Shown here: piece by piece, positions 34,434-42,999 of the stretch
How positions within the stretch are numbered: position 1 is the stretch's first letter
Layout: every line of letters starts with the position of its first letter
Assembly: GCF_004745505.1 (NCBI RefSeq)
Contig: NZ_RKLX01000003.1
Coordinates: 122,971-186,970 of the forward strand
Length of the DNA stretch: 64,000 bases
From: Levilactobacillus suantsaiihabitans
Lineage (GTDB): Bacteria > Bacillota > Bacilli > Lactobacillales > Lactobacillaceae
Direction: 5' to 3'
Notes under the pieces: generated by a model
The model's database searches: none
What the model was told of the DNA's origin: nothing
Seen by the model: the letters and a program-made list of their open reading frames with translations, nothing else
Made by a program: the position numbers and the translations under genes

Positions 34434-34880
34434 GTGCGTTACTCGCATAAATTAAGTGATGCGGTTCATATTTTGGCGTACATTGCCATTTGTCATGATG
34501 GTGATCTGTCGAGCACGGCGATTGCGGCCAGCGTGGAATCCAATCCCGCGCTGGTGCGACGCCTGATGGGCGCGTTGCGGCGGGCGGGCCTGTTGGCGAC
34601 GCAGCAAGGGTCGGCAACGCCCAAGTTAGCGCGGCAGCCGGCAGCCATCTCCCTCTTTGACATTTACCAAGCGGTCGAAGGCACCGGCAACCTGTTGCAC
34701 GTCGACGACAAGACCAATCCGCACTGCATCGTGGGTGGCAACATTCAGGATACCTTACGGGCGGCCTACGCCGAGGTCCAAACGGCGGCCGAAGCGCAAA
34801 TGAAAACCATCACGCTGGCCCGGTTGATCGGCGACATTTTGACGCGGGAACGCGCGAAACGGGGACCAGCCGCAGACTGA
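34434..34880 (+). CDS. Rrf2-family transcriptional regulator
   Basis: 148 residues from GTG 34434 (AAGGGGG upstream; ATG 34407 would place the site inside the gene). The winged-helix N-terminus of Rrf2 proteins is clear: D-A-V-H-I-L-A-Y, then S-S-T-A-I-A-A-S-V-x-S-N-P-x-L-V-R-R-L-M, the DNA recognition helix. There is only one cysteine (N-P-H-C, about residue 102), so it cannot carry the three-cysteine Fe-S cluster of NsrR/IscR. It resembles YwnA-type members. The probable target is the upstream quinone-reductase-like gene. Confidence 0.8.
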   Translation: MRYSHKLSDAVHILAYIAICHDGDLSSTAIAASVESNPALVRRLMGALRRAGLLATQQGSATPKLARQPAAISLFDIYQAVEGTGNLLHVDDKTNPHCIVGGNIQDTLRAAYAEVQTAAEAQMKTITLARLIGDILTRERAKRGPAAD

Positions 34881-34971
34881 GTGAGTCGTGTTTGTGAGGG
34901 TCGCCAAATGGCTTGCAGCAAGTTAAATTAAAAGTTACCGGACGCTGACGTATCCGGTGAGGTTGTTTTGC

Positions 34972-35000
34972 AAAAGCCACTCATGGAGAGTGGCTTTTTT
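34972..35000 (+). terminator. Terminator of the Rrf2 gene
   Basis: An 11-bp perfect stem AAAAGCCACTC / GAGTGGCTTTT and T-run. A smaller hairpin (ACCGGA / TCCGGT near 34937-34958) precedes it. Confidence 0.9.
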
Positions 35001-35048
35001 GTACGGACGGTATATAATTAAGCAAGTAAAGAAGGAGGTATTCAGTTG

Positions 35049-35864
35049 ATGAGTTTGAAGAAGCGCTTTATGGGCTTGTTGGTTGTAGCTTTGGCGGTAG
35101 GCGGGATGACGACAGGTGCTGTGCCAGCATCGGCGAAGACGACGGTCAAGGTTCTAAAAACGACCAAAGTTCATGCCAAGGCTTATCATGCGAAGAAGGG
35201 AAAGATTTACCGGAACGCTAAATTGACCAAGGTTGTACATAATGCTAAAAACTATCCGCACACGACGTTTATGGTGACCAAGCATGCAACGATTCGCAAG
35301 GCCAATCACAAAAAGGCCGTTTACTACTACATCGGTCGCGGAAAGGCGAAAGGCTGGATCTGGCACGGGTATTTGACTGCTGGTAAAGCGGCGAAGAAGT
35401 CAACGACAACAACCAGTAAAAAGGCGGCTAAATTTGTGGCAGAGAAGCAGTCGCAAAGCTTCTTGGCGGTCGTTAATCAGGAACGGGCTAAATTGGGCAC
35501 GGCCCCGTTAACGCTAAATGATCAGCTGACCAACTTGGCCAACCAACGCGCCAAGGATGATGGGGCAATCAACGGTCTGTCACACACGGATGCCCAGGGC
35601 CAATTATTTTTTGAAAAGGAAGCGCCCAGCTTTGGTGTGACCGGAGAATCCATGTGGTCCGAGTGCTTGTATCTTAGTGGCTATACGGACTTGGACTTTG
35701 ACTTTGGCAAAGACGCGGCGGACCAGTACTTGTATCATGATGCCGATTCTGATTGGGGACACCGGAAGAATTTGATTGATCCAGATGCCACCCAAATTGG
35801 CATTGGCTGGTACGTTAAAACAGCCACCAAGACGGTCTACAATGCGATTGATCAGACCAACTAA
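35049..35864 (+). CDS. Secreted CAP-domain (SCP/PR1) protein with SH3-like module
   Basis: 271 residues from ATG 35049 (GGAGG 10 bases upstream; TTG 35046 is also possible). The signal peptide ends near P-A-S-A-K. Next comes an SH3-like basic segment ending G-W-I-W-H-G-Y-L (about residues 105-112), then a Lys/Thr linker and a C-terminal CAP domain (about 140-265) with L-A-V-V-N-Q-E-R, H-T-D-A-Q-G, and W-G-H-R-x-N-L-I-D-P. CAP proteins are extracellular and of varied function. The G-W-I-W-H-G-Y-L module is shared with the NlpC protein at 4339-5109, suggesting a common wall-targeting role. TATAAT near 35012 is the probable -10 box. Confidence 0.82.
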   Translation: MSLKKRFMGLLVVALAVGGMTTGAVPASAKTTVKVLKTTKVHAKAYHAKKGKIYRNAKLTKVVHNAKNYPHTTFMVTKHATIRKANHKKAVYYYIGRGKAKGWIWHGYLTAGKAAKKSTTTTSKKAAKFVAEKQSQSFLAVVNQERAKLGTAPLTLNDQLTNLANQRAKDDGAINGLSHTDAQGQLFFEKEAPSFGVTGESMWSECLYLSGYTDLDFDFGKDAADQYLYHDADSDWGHRKNLIDPDATQIGIGWYVKTATKTVYNAIDQTN

Positions 35865-35925
35865 GTCGGCAATCGACGCGACTGATTGGGATCACAGGAA
35901 GTACTTATTAGGATTTTAATACAAA

Positions 35926-35968
35926 CCAAAGCCCCTGACCGGCGCAATCTACTGGTCAGGGGCTTTGG
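35926..35968. terminator. Strong hairpin after the CAP gene
   Basis: A 15-bp perfect stem CCAAAGCCCCTGACC / GGTCAGGGGCTTTGG. The T-tract is weak on both sides; probably serves both convergent genes. Confidence 0.7.
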
Positions 35969-36102
35969 CGTCTTTAGGTTGAGAGGAATTTCGCAAACGG
36001 CCAGTCATTTTGAGGGGAGGGGTGGCCGTTAAAAAATAGACAAGGGATGAAGGGGTAGTCATGCAGCGCAGGGGTTAGGCGCTCAGCGGACTAAGCGGTT
36101 AC

Positions 36103-36393
36103 TTATTTGAGTTGGCCGTCATGATGCTGCTGGTCGAGATTCAGGGCACTGGCATCGACCGCCGTTTGCACCTGACTGGAGATTTGCGTCGTCGTGACGT
36201 GCTTGTGGAGTTTAATGGTTGTAGGCCGAATTTCCGGTTGCGCTTGTTTCTTTAAGGTCACGGTTGGTTGCGCTACGGCTGGTGCCGGCGTCGTGGTCGT
36301 CGCGGCCGAAGCCCCAGCGGACGTTGCCAGTAAGGTCGTCACCGTCATCGCACCCAGCATTACTTTCGTCATCATCGTTTTTAAATTAGTCAT
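36103..36393 (-). CDS. Small secreted protein, unknown function
   Basis: 96 residues from ATG 36393, with GAGGAG upstream that overlaps an in-frame GTG at 36402. The signal peptide (core MLGAMTVTTLLATSAG, cleavage near ASA-A) leaves a mature chain of about 70 residues rich in Thr, Pro, Gln and His (P-T-V-T-L-K-K-Q, ending H-H-D-G-Q-L-K). There are no cysteine pairs, no leader with a double glycine and no anchor, so neither a bacteriocin nor a wall protein is indicated. It is a single gene. Confidence 0.6.
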   Translation of the reverse strand: MTNLKTMMTKVMLGAMTVTTLLATSAGASAATTTTPAPAVAQPTVTLKKQAQPEIRPTTIKLHKHVTTTQISSQVQTAVDASALNLDQQHHDGQLK

Positions 36394-36529
36394 GGTCACC
36401 ACTCCTCAAATTGTTTGGCGTTTTGCTTTCGATATATTAGTTATACCATCTGCTAGCGCGAAGAGCTTGAACGCACGCTAAAGGTTGCCTGTGAATTTCT
36501 TATGTTTGACTTAGGAAACGTTGAGAATG

Positions 36530-37050
36530 CCGCTAGGACGGCGATAATGGCCACCGCGTTCTGCCTACCGTGGCGCTAAAATTGCGGAAACCAGTGCCTG
36601 CGGCTGCCAGGGGTTCCGCCTGCTATGGGGGACGCCTCCAGCCTGAGAAGCGGGCTTCCACCTCGCTTGAAAGCCTGGCAAAGTGCGCCAGTCTCTCAAG
36701 TCGCCCCACGCTGTAGGCCGAGACAAACCTCGACCAACACCGTCGACACAGCTGGCTCCACCCCTGGCCTCCTCCGGCTGGGGGGCGTCACTGATGACAG
36801 GTTTGCGGAAATTCTCCTCCGGTCACCAACGACGGTGTGGCGGCTAATCACCAACGTAGCCGAGAGTGGCGCTAAATATGAGCTCAGCCGTGCGCTTCCC
36901 TTAGCAGCGTTTTTGGCTGGTTAGGGAACGGCGTCTTTGAGACGGGGGCTGCGGCTCAAAGCGAGGGACGAGACCGCCCTTTGGCTCGTCCGTCCGCCAC
37001 CGCGTTCCGGCTCATATTTAGCGCCACGGTAGGCGGCAGGTCGGTAGCCA
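36530..37050. repeat. Dispersed noncoding repeat, large diverged copy (copy 3)
   Basis: About 520 bp. It contains the module GGTTCCGCCTGCTATGGGGGA...CCTCCGG (about 36605-36780) shared in opposite orientation with 42715-42890, then a large palindrome with arms GTGGCGCTAAATATGAGC (about 36867) and its complement (about 37010-37027). These arms are a diverged form of the GTTCGCCAAATATGG arms in other copies. It abuts the 3' end of the HxlR gene. The open frame 36625-36924 inside it has no ribosome site. Confidence 0.65.
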
Positions 37051-37051
37051 G

Positions 37052-37414
37052 CTAAACGTCGTCGCGGTTGAGGAGGGTGATGGACTCGCCAGCGGCCTCG
37101 CGGCGGTCGATGTTGTCCTCGCCCCAGACGCACAACTCGTGCAGAATGCCGGATAGCGACTGGCCATAGTCTGTCAACGAATATTCGACCTTGGGCGGCA
37201 CTTGCTTATACACGCGCCGGGCGACGATGTTCGCCGCTTCCAGTTCGCGGAGCTGTTGTGTCAACATTTTTTGCGAAATTTGCGGGATGGCTCGGGCCAA
37301 TTCTCCGGTGCGCATGGTGTGGTGGCGCAGATGACATAAAATAATGGATTTCCACTTGCCGCCAATGATTTCCATCGTGGCTTCGACGCCAATGTGATAA
37401 GTTTTTGTGGGCAT
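37052..37414 (-). CDS. HxlR-family transcriptional regulator
   Basis: 120 residues with the HxlR winged-helix layout: G-G-K-W-K-S-I-I-L-C-H-L (residues 18-29), M-R-T-G-E-L-A-R-A-I-P-Q-I-S-Q-K-M-L-T-Q-Q-L-R-E-L-E (recognition helix), and V-E-Y-S-L-T-D-Y-G. HxlR proteins respond to oxidative or reactive electrophile signals. The conserved Cys of HypR/YodB at the N-terminus is absent. It is divergent from an MFS exporter, the likely target. G-G-A-G-G lies before the ATG. Confidence 0.85.
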   Translation of the reverse strand: MPTKTYHIGVEATMEIIGGKWKSIILCHLRHHTMRTGELARAIPQISQKMLTQQLRELEAANIVARRVYKQVPPKVEYSLTDYGQSLSGILHELCVWGEDNIDRREAAGESITLLNRDDV

Positions 37415-37473
37415 GAAACGGCCTCCTGTTCAATTATTACCTTTTGGTGGGTAGGGCACTTTAAAGTCGGTTC

Positions 37474-37501
37474 TTGTGCCTGGGTTGCTAACCAGTATAA
37501 T
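37474..37501 (+). promoter_or_regulatory. Promoter of the MFS exporter
   Basis: TTGTGC (37474-37479), 16 bases, TATAAT (37496-37501), in the 129-bp divergent gap where HxlR would act. Confidence 0.6.
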
Positions 37502-37543
37502 CATTATCTATCACGTAAGCAACCAAAAACCAGGGAGGTCATT

Positions 37544-38749
37544 ATGACTAAAAAAATTTCACCGGCGATGACGCTCTTGGCGTTGGCCATCAGTGCCTTT
37601 GCCATCGGCTCCACGGAGTTCATCAGTGTGGGGCTCATGCCCTTATTAGTTCAGAGTTTTCACGTTAGTTTAGCGCAGGCGGGGTTAACGGTATCCGTCT
37701 ACGCCTTGGGCATCATGGTCGGCGCGCCGGTCATGACGCTCCTGACTGGACAGATCAACCGGCACACCTTAATGGTTATCATCATGTTACTGTTTATTCT
37801 CGGCAATTTAGTCGCCGCCTTCGCCCCAGTCTTTAGTATCTTACTGGCGGGGCGGGTGATTGCGGCGCTGGCCCACGGCATCTTCATGACCGTGGCGTCC
37901 GTGATTGCGGCCGATGTTGTGGCGCCGTCCAAGCGGGCCTCGGCCATCGCGGTGATGTTTACGGGACTGACGGTCGCCACCGTGACCGGCGTGCCGCTGG
38001 GGACCATGATCGGTCAGCTGGGGGGCTGGCGGTGGTCATTTATCTTCATCAGCCTCATCGGAGTGTTGGGGTTATTGGCGGACTTCCTGCTGGTGCCCCG
38101 CAACCTGCCGCTGCCTAGCAAGGCGACGGCCCGTGGTATTCTGCGGGTCTTGGGCAATCCTCAACTGTTGGTCGCCTTGTTAGTGACCGCGTTGGGCTAT
38201 GGCGGCACCTTTGTGGCCTACACCTACCTATCTCCACTGCTGGAACAAAAGATGGGCTGGTCCGCCAGTGCCGTCGTGGTGATTCTGGTCGTTTACGGGC
38301 TGATGGTCGCCTTGGGCAACACCATGGGCGGCCGCTGGGCCAACGCCAAGCCACTCGCAGCCTTGTTGAAAATGTTCACCGGCCTCTTCGTCACGCTGCT
38401 GGTCTTGTCCGTGACCGCCAATAGTCAGTGGCTGGGTCTCTTGACGGTCCTGGCCATGGGGTTCTTTGCCTTCATGAACGTGCCTGGTCTCCAACTGTAC
38501 ATCGTTCAGCTGGCAGAAAAATACACGCCGCAAGACATCACCATGGCCTCGGCGCTAAATATCGCGGCCTTCAACGTCGGCATTGCGCTGGGCTCCGGTA
38601 TCGGCGGTCAGGTGACCAGTCACCTCGGCCTTGGCTGGACGCCACTCTTCGGGGCCGGCATGGTCGCCTTGAGCATTGGCCTGACGCTGTGGCTGATTCG
38701 GTTGGCGCGGCCGGTCAAACGCTTGATTCACAAGTTTAACCAATACTAA
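37544..38749 (+). CDS. MFS drug/metabolite exporter (DHA1-type)
   Basis: 401 residues from ATG 37544 (GGGAGG upstream; the open frame continues 150 bases further without a site). Twelve hydrophobic segments. The N-terminal I-S-A-F-A-I-G-S-T-E-F is typical of the AraJ/YdhP-like DHA1 exporters, followed by L-I-V-Q/L-S-F and the motif R-V-I-A-A-L-A-H-G-I-F and G-V-P-L-G-T-M-I-G-Q-x-G-G-W-R-W-S-F. It is predicted to expel drugs, sugars or arabinose-like compounds by proton antiport. The substrate is unknown; the HxlR gene opposite is its likely regulator. Confidence 0.85.
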   Translation: MTKKISPAMTLLALAISAFAIGSTEFISVGLMPLLVQSFHVSLAQAGLTVSVYALGIMVGAPVMTLLTGQINRHTLMVIIMLLFILGNLVAAFAPVFSILLAGRVIAALAHGIFMTVASVIAADVVAPSKRASAIAVMFTGLTVATVTGVPLGTMIGQLGGWRWSFIFISLIGVLGLLADFLLVPRNLPLPSKATARGILRVLGNPQLLVALLVTALGYGGTFVAYTYLSPLLEQKMGWSASAVVVILVVYGLMVALGNTMGGRWANAKPLAALLKMFTGLFVTLLVLSVTANSQWLGLLTVLAMGFFAFMNVPGLQLYIVQLAEKYTPQDITMASALNIAAFNVGIALGSGIGGQVTSHLGLGWTPLFGAGMVALSIGLTLWLIRLARPVKRLIHKFNQY

Positions 38750-38780
38750 GCTAAATGCTTACCAGTGCAACGACTGGTCA

Positions 38781-38823
38781 AAAACCACCGGCAATCCTTC
38801 GAAAAGTGATTGTCGGTGGTTTT
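38781..38823 (+). terminator. Terminator of the MFS gene
   Basis: Stem AAAACCACCGGCAATC / GATTGTCGGTGGTTTT (16 bp, one G-U pair). Confidence 0.85.
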
Positions 38824-39018
38824 GGGTGTGGGGGGACTTTTTAGGGACGCTTGGGGGTGCCTGTTCGGGACGACGGTGACCAGAAACCTGATACCACCAC
38901 GGGATAACGTTGGTAAAGGTCCCCAGCAGTTGTCGGGGTGCAACTATCCGCGGTGTAGCGGGAATGCGGCCATTTATAAAGAATATAATATTTAAATAAT
39001 TATAACGATAAATTTAAA

Positions 39019-39047
39019 TTGTGATAATGACTGGGCTTGGGTATACT
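39019..39047 (+). promoter_or_regulatory. Promoter of the lectin/WxL gene
   Basis: TTGTGA (39019-39024), 17 bases, TATACT (39042-39047). The preceding stretch 38830-39018 shows nothing else. Confidence 0.6.
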
Positions 39048-39087
39048 CCGAATCATGAATGCCAACTTAAGATGAGGAGGGACCACG

Positions 39088-41244
39088 ATGCGAAAGCAAT
39101 GGTTAATGGGGCTAATCGTTGGTGCTGGCCTACTGACCGGGACGGTGACTGGTCAGGCGGCGACTAAAGCCGTTGGCGACGCAGACCTACAACACGCTGT
39201 GGCGACGGCGCCCCAGGGGATTCCATTAGATAATTTATTTTCAATCAGTGGTGAGGATAACTTCACCAAGCTGATTGACTCGCCGTTGGTCGACCAGTCC
39301 ATTGCCCAGATTACGCGGGACAATCCGACCACTAAGGATGTGCAGGCCGGGGCGATTTGGTCGAAAACGGGGCTAACGCGGATGAATAATCAGTTTGATA
39401 CCAGCCAGGATACTAATATTTCGATGTGGCTGTACTTTGGAAATAAGGGGGCGGCCGCGGCCGAGGGAATGGCCTTTGTCTTACAGAATTCTGCCGATAA
39501 AGCCTGGGCCATTGCTGGCGGCGGTGAGGCCCTAGGCGTGTGGGGCAATGACCGCGGGGGCCATGGGAGCGACATTGTGGCTATGACCGCTATTGAAAAC
39601 AGTTGGGCGCTGGAATTTGATACCCACGTCAATCGCAATCCCCAGTTTGGGGCGGCCGATGCGTTTGATAGCGGTGAAATCGTTCGTGACGGCATGCACA
39701 TCGGGAGTGGTTACCCCGGTCTGGCGGCAACTTATCAACAGCTGGGGAATGGGAACTACTATTCGAGACTCAACCACACCCAACCCAAGCCCGTTGCCAA
39801 CTTCGCTGACGGCCAGTGGCACCACCTCTCGCTTTCGTGGAACGCTGCTGAAAAGCAGATGACCTACCGCTACAATGACCGCGATGCGCGAACGAATGCG
39901 GCTCGCTTTGGCATGGATGTCGTCCAAGACACCGTGGCCGTTGACCCCAGCAAGCTCGGGGCGACGGCGGCTAAACCGAATGTCTACTGGGGTGTCACCG
40001 GATCGACCGACGCGCAACGAAGCGAAAATGGCCTGGTCCTAATCGACAGCTCTGACACGCTGGGCCAGGTGAACGCCACGGCCACGTTGATTAATACCAC
40101 GACCCACCAACAGCTCACGGCCGACAGTCGCGTGGCACCGGGCGACCGCTTGACGTATCGCTACACGTTTGACTACGATGCCGCGACCAGTCAGCAAGAC
40201 ATCCAACCGTTGACCATGGACATCCCGTTGCCGCAACCGCTACAGGTGACTGGCGGGGGCGTTAGCTACAACGGCGGTCCCATCAGTGAACCCTTCAGCG
40301 CAGCAGAAATGCAAGCCGTCACGCTTCACAAGACCTGGCGTCAAAAGCTAGACGCCACCCATCATCAGGCCACGGTGACAGTCACGGGGACCGTGCCGTC
40401 CGTCAGCCACAATGTGCCCATCGCCGCTGTCAACGCGCGGTTCTATGGGCCAAACTACCAAACGCAACTGCCACTGCCCCGCGTACAGATTCAGGCCGCC
40501 GTGGGACTCAAGTTGACCAATCTGGGGCCCGCGACCCAACAGCTGGGCCATCATGAGGATGCCCGGCTGCGGCTTCAATTGACCAATCAGGGCCAGCCCT
40601 TTGCCGTCGATGAGCTGGCCAATTACCAGGTGCGCGGGCGACTTAACGGCCAGGCGTTACCGGTCGATGCGTTGCAGGCGACGTGGCCAGCGGGGCAACC
40701 GGTGGGGACGCTGGCCCTCACGTTGCCGGCTGAGCAGTTACGGGTTGGCGATAACCAATTGGTCCTCCAAGCCGTCGATCGCCACGACGCAGCCACCACG
40801 TCCAATCCCGTGACCCTCACCTTGAAGCGGGGGCCCGGCACCCTGGGCTTTGCCGAGGTCTCTAATCAGGCGGACTTTGTGACGACCCAATTGACCGGGA
40901 GCGCGCAACGCATCCACCGCCAACCCGACTGGCGGCTCAGTGTTGCGGATGAGCGGGGACCCCAACAACATTGGAAATTGCTGGTGCGCCAACGAGAAGC
41001 GTTTCAAACGACCACCGGCCAACCGTTAAGCGGACAACTGTGGTTTGCGTGGGACGACCAGAGCCAGCCCATTAGCGCCAGTGACACGTTGATTGCGACG
41101 CACACCACGCAAAGTGATGCGGACCTGGTCGACGTGAGCGGCCACTGGCAAGCCGACACGGGCCCACTGTTGACCATCAACAGCGACACGCTAGCCGGCC
41201 AGTATCATGGCACGCTAGAATGGCGGTTACAGGATACCCCGTAA
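39088..41244 (+). CDS. L-type lectin-domain surface protein with C-terminal WxL domain
   Basis: 718 residues from ATG 39088 (GAGGAGGG upstream). Signal peptide (cleavage near GQAAT), then a bacterial L-type lectin domain (about 45-330: G-A-I-W-S-K, M-A-F-V-L-Q-N, L-E-F-D-T-H, W-H-H-L-S-L-S-W), then an Ig/isopeptide-like region, and a C-terminal WxL domain (about 585-718) with D-W-R-L-S-V-x-D-E-R and the final G-T-L-E-W-R-L-Q-D. WxL domains bind peptidoglycan non-covalently. The predicted role is carbohydrate recognition at the cell surface, for example plant polysaccharide. Unusually it stands alone, without the DUF916/WxL partners of csc operons. Confidence 0.82.
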   Translation: MRKQWLMGLIVGAGLLTGTVTGQAATKAVGDADLQHAVATAPQGIPLDNLFSISGEDNFTKLIDSPLVDQSIAQITRDNPTTKDVQAGAIWSKTGLTRMNNQFDTSQDTNISMWLYFGNKGAAAAEGMAFVLQNSADKAWAIAGGGEALGVWGNDRGGHGSDIVAMTAIENSWALEFDTHVNRNPQFGAADAFDSGEIVRDGMHIGSGYPGLAATYQQLGNGNYYSRLNHTQPKPVANFADGQWHHLSLSWNAAEKQMTYRYNDRDARTNAARFGMDVVQDTVAVDPSKLGATAAKPNVYWGVTGSTDAQRSENGLVLIDSSDTLGQVNATATLINTTTHQQLTADSRVAPGDRLTYRYTFDYDAATSQQDIQPLTMDIPLPQPLQVTGGGVSYNGGPISEPFSAAEMQAVTLHKTWRQKLDATHHQATVTVTGTVPSVSHNVPIAAVNARFYGPNYQTQLPLPRVQIQAAVGLKLTNLGPATQQLGHHEDARLRLQLTNQGQPFAVDELANYQVRGRLNGQALPVDALQATWPAGQPVGTLALTLPAEQLRVGDNQLVLQAVDRHDAATTSNPVTLTLKRGPGTLGFAEVSNQADFVTTQLTGSAQRIHRQPDWRLSVADERGPQQHWKLLVRQREAFQTTTGQPLSGQLWFAWDDQSQPISASDTLIATHTTQSDADLVDVSGHWQADTGPLLTINSDTLAGQYHGTLEWRLQDTP

Positions 41245-41254
41245 GTTTCATTGA

Positions 41255-41905
41255 CTAGGGCTGTAAAACTTTTTCCAGTTCGGCGACCAAATAGGTAGCC
41301 TCAACGTCATCATCCCAATCGCGGTCGGGAAAGAGCACGTAGCGGTCGAGCACGTAGCCCACGACGACGGCGATCATGTAGCGAAAAATCTCGTTGAACG
41401 GCCAGTCGATGATGATGTGATTTTTCTGCAGCGTCAAAATTGTGTCCTTGAAGGCGGCAATCAGTTCGTTGCGCGCCGTTTCGATAAATTGGGTCCGCAA
41501 CGTTTCGTTGTAGAGCAGTTCGCTAAAGAAGACCTTGATGGCGTCTTGGTTGTTGGCGGCAAAGGCCATGCGGTTGCGGACGAAGAAGTCGAGAAAGTCA
41601 TGCAGGTTGGCGGCGGGGTGGTTGAGCGTTTCGCGCTTGAACTCCGCTTCGACATCGGGGATGATCTCGTGAATGATCGGCTCCAAGGCCGCCCGTAAGA
41701 TGTTGGCCTTGGATTTGAAATGCTTGAACATCGTGCCTTCGGATTGGTGTGCCGCCGCGGCAATCTGCCGGGTGCTGGTATTGGCGTAGCCTTGTTCCGC
41801 GAAGAGCCGAATGCTGGTGATCAAGACGTCTTTTTGTTTTTGCGTGAGGTCCGGGTTGGCCTGAATGACCTCGGGGAACTCGTCTAAGATTTTTTTATTG
41901 GGCAT
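41255..41905 (-). CDS. TetR-family transcriptional regulator
   Basis: 216 residues. Typical N-terminal helix-turn-helix: L-I-T-S-I-R-L-F-A-E-Q-G-Y-A-N-T-S-T-R-Q-I-A-A-A-A-x-x-S-E-G-T-M-F-K-H-F-K-S-K (about 28-66). The C-terminal helical ligand domain is not recognised further. It is convergent with the lectin gene. The nearest promoter with a palindrome resembling TetR-family operators is that of the small membrane protein at 42177-42446, on the same strand about 270 bp upstream. Confidence 0.85.
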   Translation of the reverse strand: MPNKKILDEFPEVIQANPDLTQKQKDVLITSIRLFAEQGYANTSTRQIAAAAHQSEGTMFKHFKSKANILRAALEPIIHEIIPDVEAEFKRETLNHPAANLHDFLDFFVRNRMAFAANNQDAIKVFFSELLYNETLRTQFIETARNELIAAFKDTILTLQKNHIIIDWPFNEIFRYMIAVVVGYVLDRYVLFPDRDWDDDVEATYLVAELEKVLQP

Positions 41906-42107
41906 GAAACTACCACCTTTTCTGAATGTGACGAATATGAAATTTACTTGTTTGGATTGAAATTGTTAAATCAGGGGTTACGTTAATCGAAGGGCGCTGA
42001 TGCTGTGGGGGAACGGTAGGCGTCCAGTAAGTGCAATGTCAGCTGACACCTACTATCTTACCAGTGTGAGAGGGGATTACTAGGCCCAACACCAACCCAC
42101 GATACCC

Positions 42108-42148
42108 AAAAAGCCGGTCTGCCTGTGTCCAGGACAGTCCGGCTTTTG
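42108..42148 (-). terminator. Terminator of the small membrane protein gene
   Basis: Minus-strand stem AAAAGCCGG / CCGGCTTTT with inner CTG/CAG pairs and a T-run. Confidence 0.75.
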
Positions 42149-42176
42149 GCGTTGATTAGGGGGTGAAGCGAAAACT

Positions 42177-42446
42177 TTAGGCAGTGTGGGTAGTCCCGGC
42201 TTTGCGGTAAGCCAGGTAGAACTGGATGATGGCTAGGACGACATTGATCCAGTTGACTGCGGTGAACCAGCCAGCCAAAACGGCCACGCTAGCCGCGCCG
42301 TAGAAGACCCAGAAGCCCAAGATGATCGCAACCACGTTGATCCAACCAAACCATTTCATCAACTCTTGGTTGCCAGTCGCGAAACAAGTCCAAACACCGT
42401 TAACAACTAACCAAGCGGCAAGAATCCAAAAAATAGTGGTAAACAT
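42177..42446 (-). CDS. Small membrane protein, unknown function
   Basis: 89 residues with three hydrophobic segments (about 5-25, 30-55, 58-80) and conserved-looking aromatic positions (W-I-L-A-A-W, F-G-W-I-N-V, N-W-I-N-V-V). AAAGGGG is spaced well from ATG 42446. No transport or enzyme motif is seen. A perfect palindrome 28 bases upstream indicates tight regulation, probably by the TetR-family protein encoded next to it. Confidence 0.65.
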   Translation of the reverse strand: MFTTIFWILAAWLVVNGVWTCFATGNQELMKWFGWINVVAIILGFWVFYGAASVAVLAGWFTAVNWINVVLAIIQFYLAYRKAGTTHTA

Positions 42447-42474
42447 GATTAAAATCCCCTTTCCATATCTTCGA

Positions 42475-42490
42475 GCGAGTACTTACTCGC
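42475..42490 (-). promoter_or_regulatory. Palindromic operator (TetR-type candidate)
   Basis: GCGAGTA / TACTCGC with a 2-base centre: a perfect 7-bp inverted repeat between promoter region and start codon of the small membrane protein. GAGTA...TACTC half sites are common for TetR-family repressors in lactobacilli. Confidence 0.6.
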
Positions 42491-42689
42491 CCTCAAGAAC
42501 AACTTCAGTTTACCACCAAAATAGAAAATGGCAACCCCTTTTTGTAAAATTTTTTTCCAAGGTGTTGCGGCCTTGGTGTGATGGGATTAATGACCAATCC
42601 AAGACCGCAGATTTTTATTTTCCGACAGAGCAGGTTAGCGGGAAATCTTATCAGTAAATTAGCGTTGATATGATTGTCATAGCGGCGGT

Positions 42690-42915
42690 ACGCCTGTTTT
42701 AACGGGAATGCGCCGCTCTGCCGGAGGAGGCCAGGGGTGGAGCCAGCTGTGTCGACGGTGTTGGCTGAGGTCTTTTCTCAGCCTACAGCGTGGGGCGACT
42801 TGGGAGACTCGCGGTTTTGCGAGGCTTTCAAGCGAACCGGAAGCCCGCTCTTGGGCTGGAGGTGTCCCCCATAGCAGGCGGAACCCCTGGCAGCCGCAGG
42901 CACGGGTTTAAGCCA
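42690..42915. repeat. Dispersed noncoding repeat, module copy (copy 4)
   Basis: About 225 bp, matching the internal module of copy 2 (6895-7060) and, inverted, copy 3: GGTGGAGCCAGCTGTGTCG, CTCAGCCTACAGCG, GCTTTCAAGCG and CATAGCAGGCGGAACCCC. The flanking 42500-42690 has AT-rich sequence only. The frame 42708-42911 inside the module is not protein-like. Confidence 0.65.
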
Positions 42916-42923
42916 TTTAAAGT

Positions 42924-42971
42924 TAAAAAAACGGCGCCGACCAACTGGAGAAACCAGTGAGTCAGCGCCGT
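42924..42971 (-). terminator. Terminator of the aldo/keto reductase gene
   Basis: Minus-strand stem ACGGCGC / GCGCCGT with inner ACTGG/CCAGT pairing, then seven T. Confidence 0.85.
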
Positions 42972-42999
42972 GCGTTGAAATTAAGATTTAAATCGGCTG

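Noticed and set aside
36625..36924. 99-codon plus frame
   Set aside because: Lies inside a dispersed noncoding repeat, has no ribosome site, and the same module elsewhere is not open in this frame.
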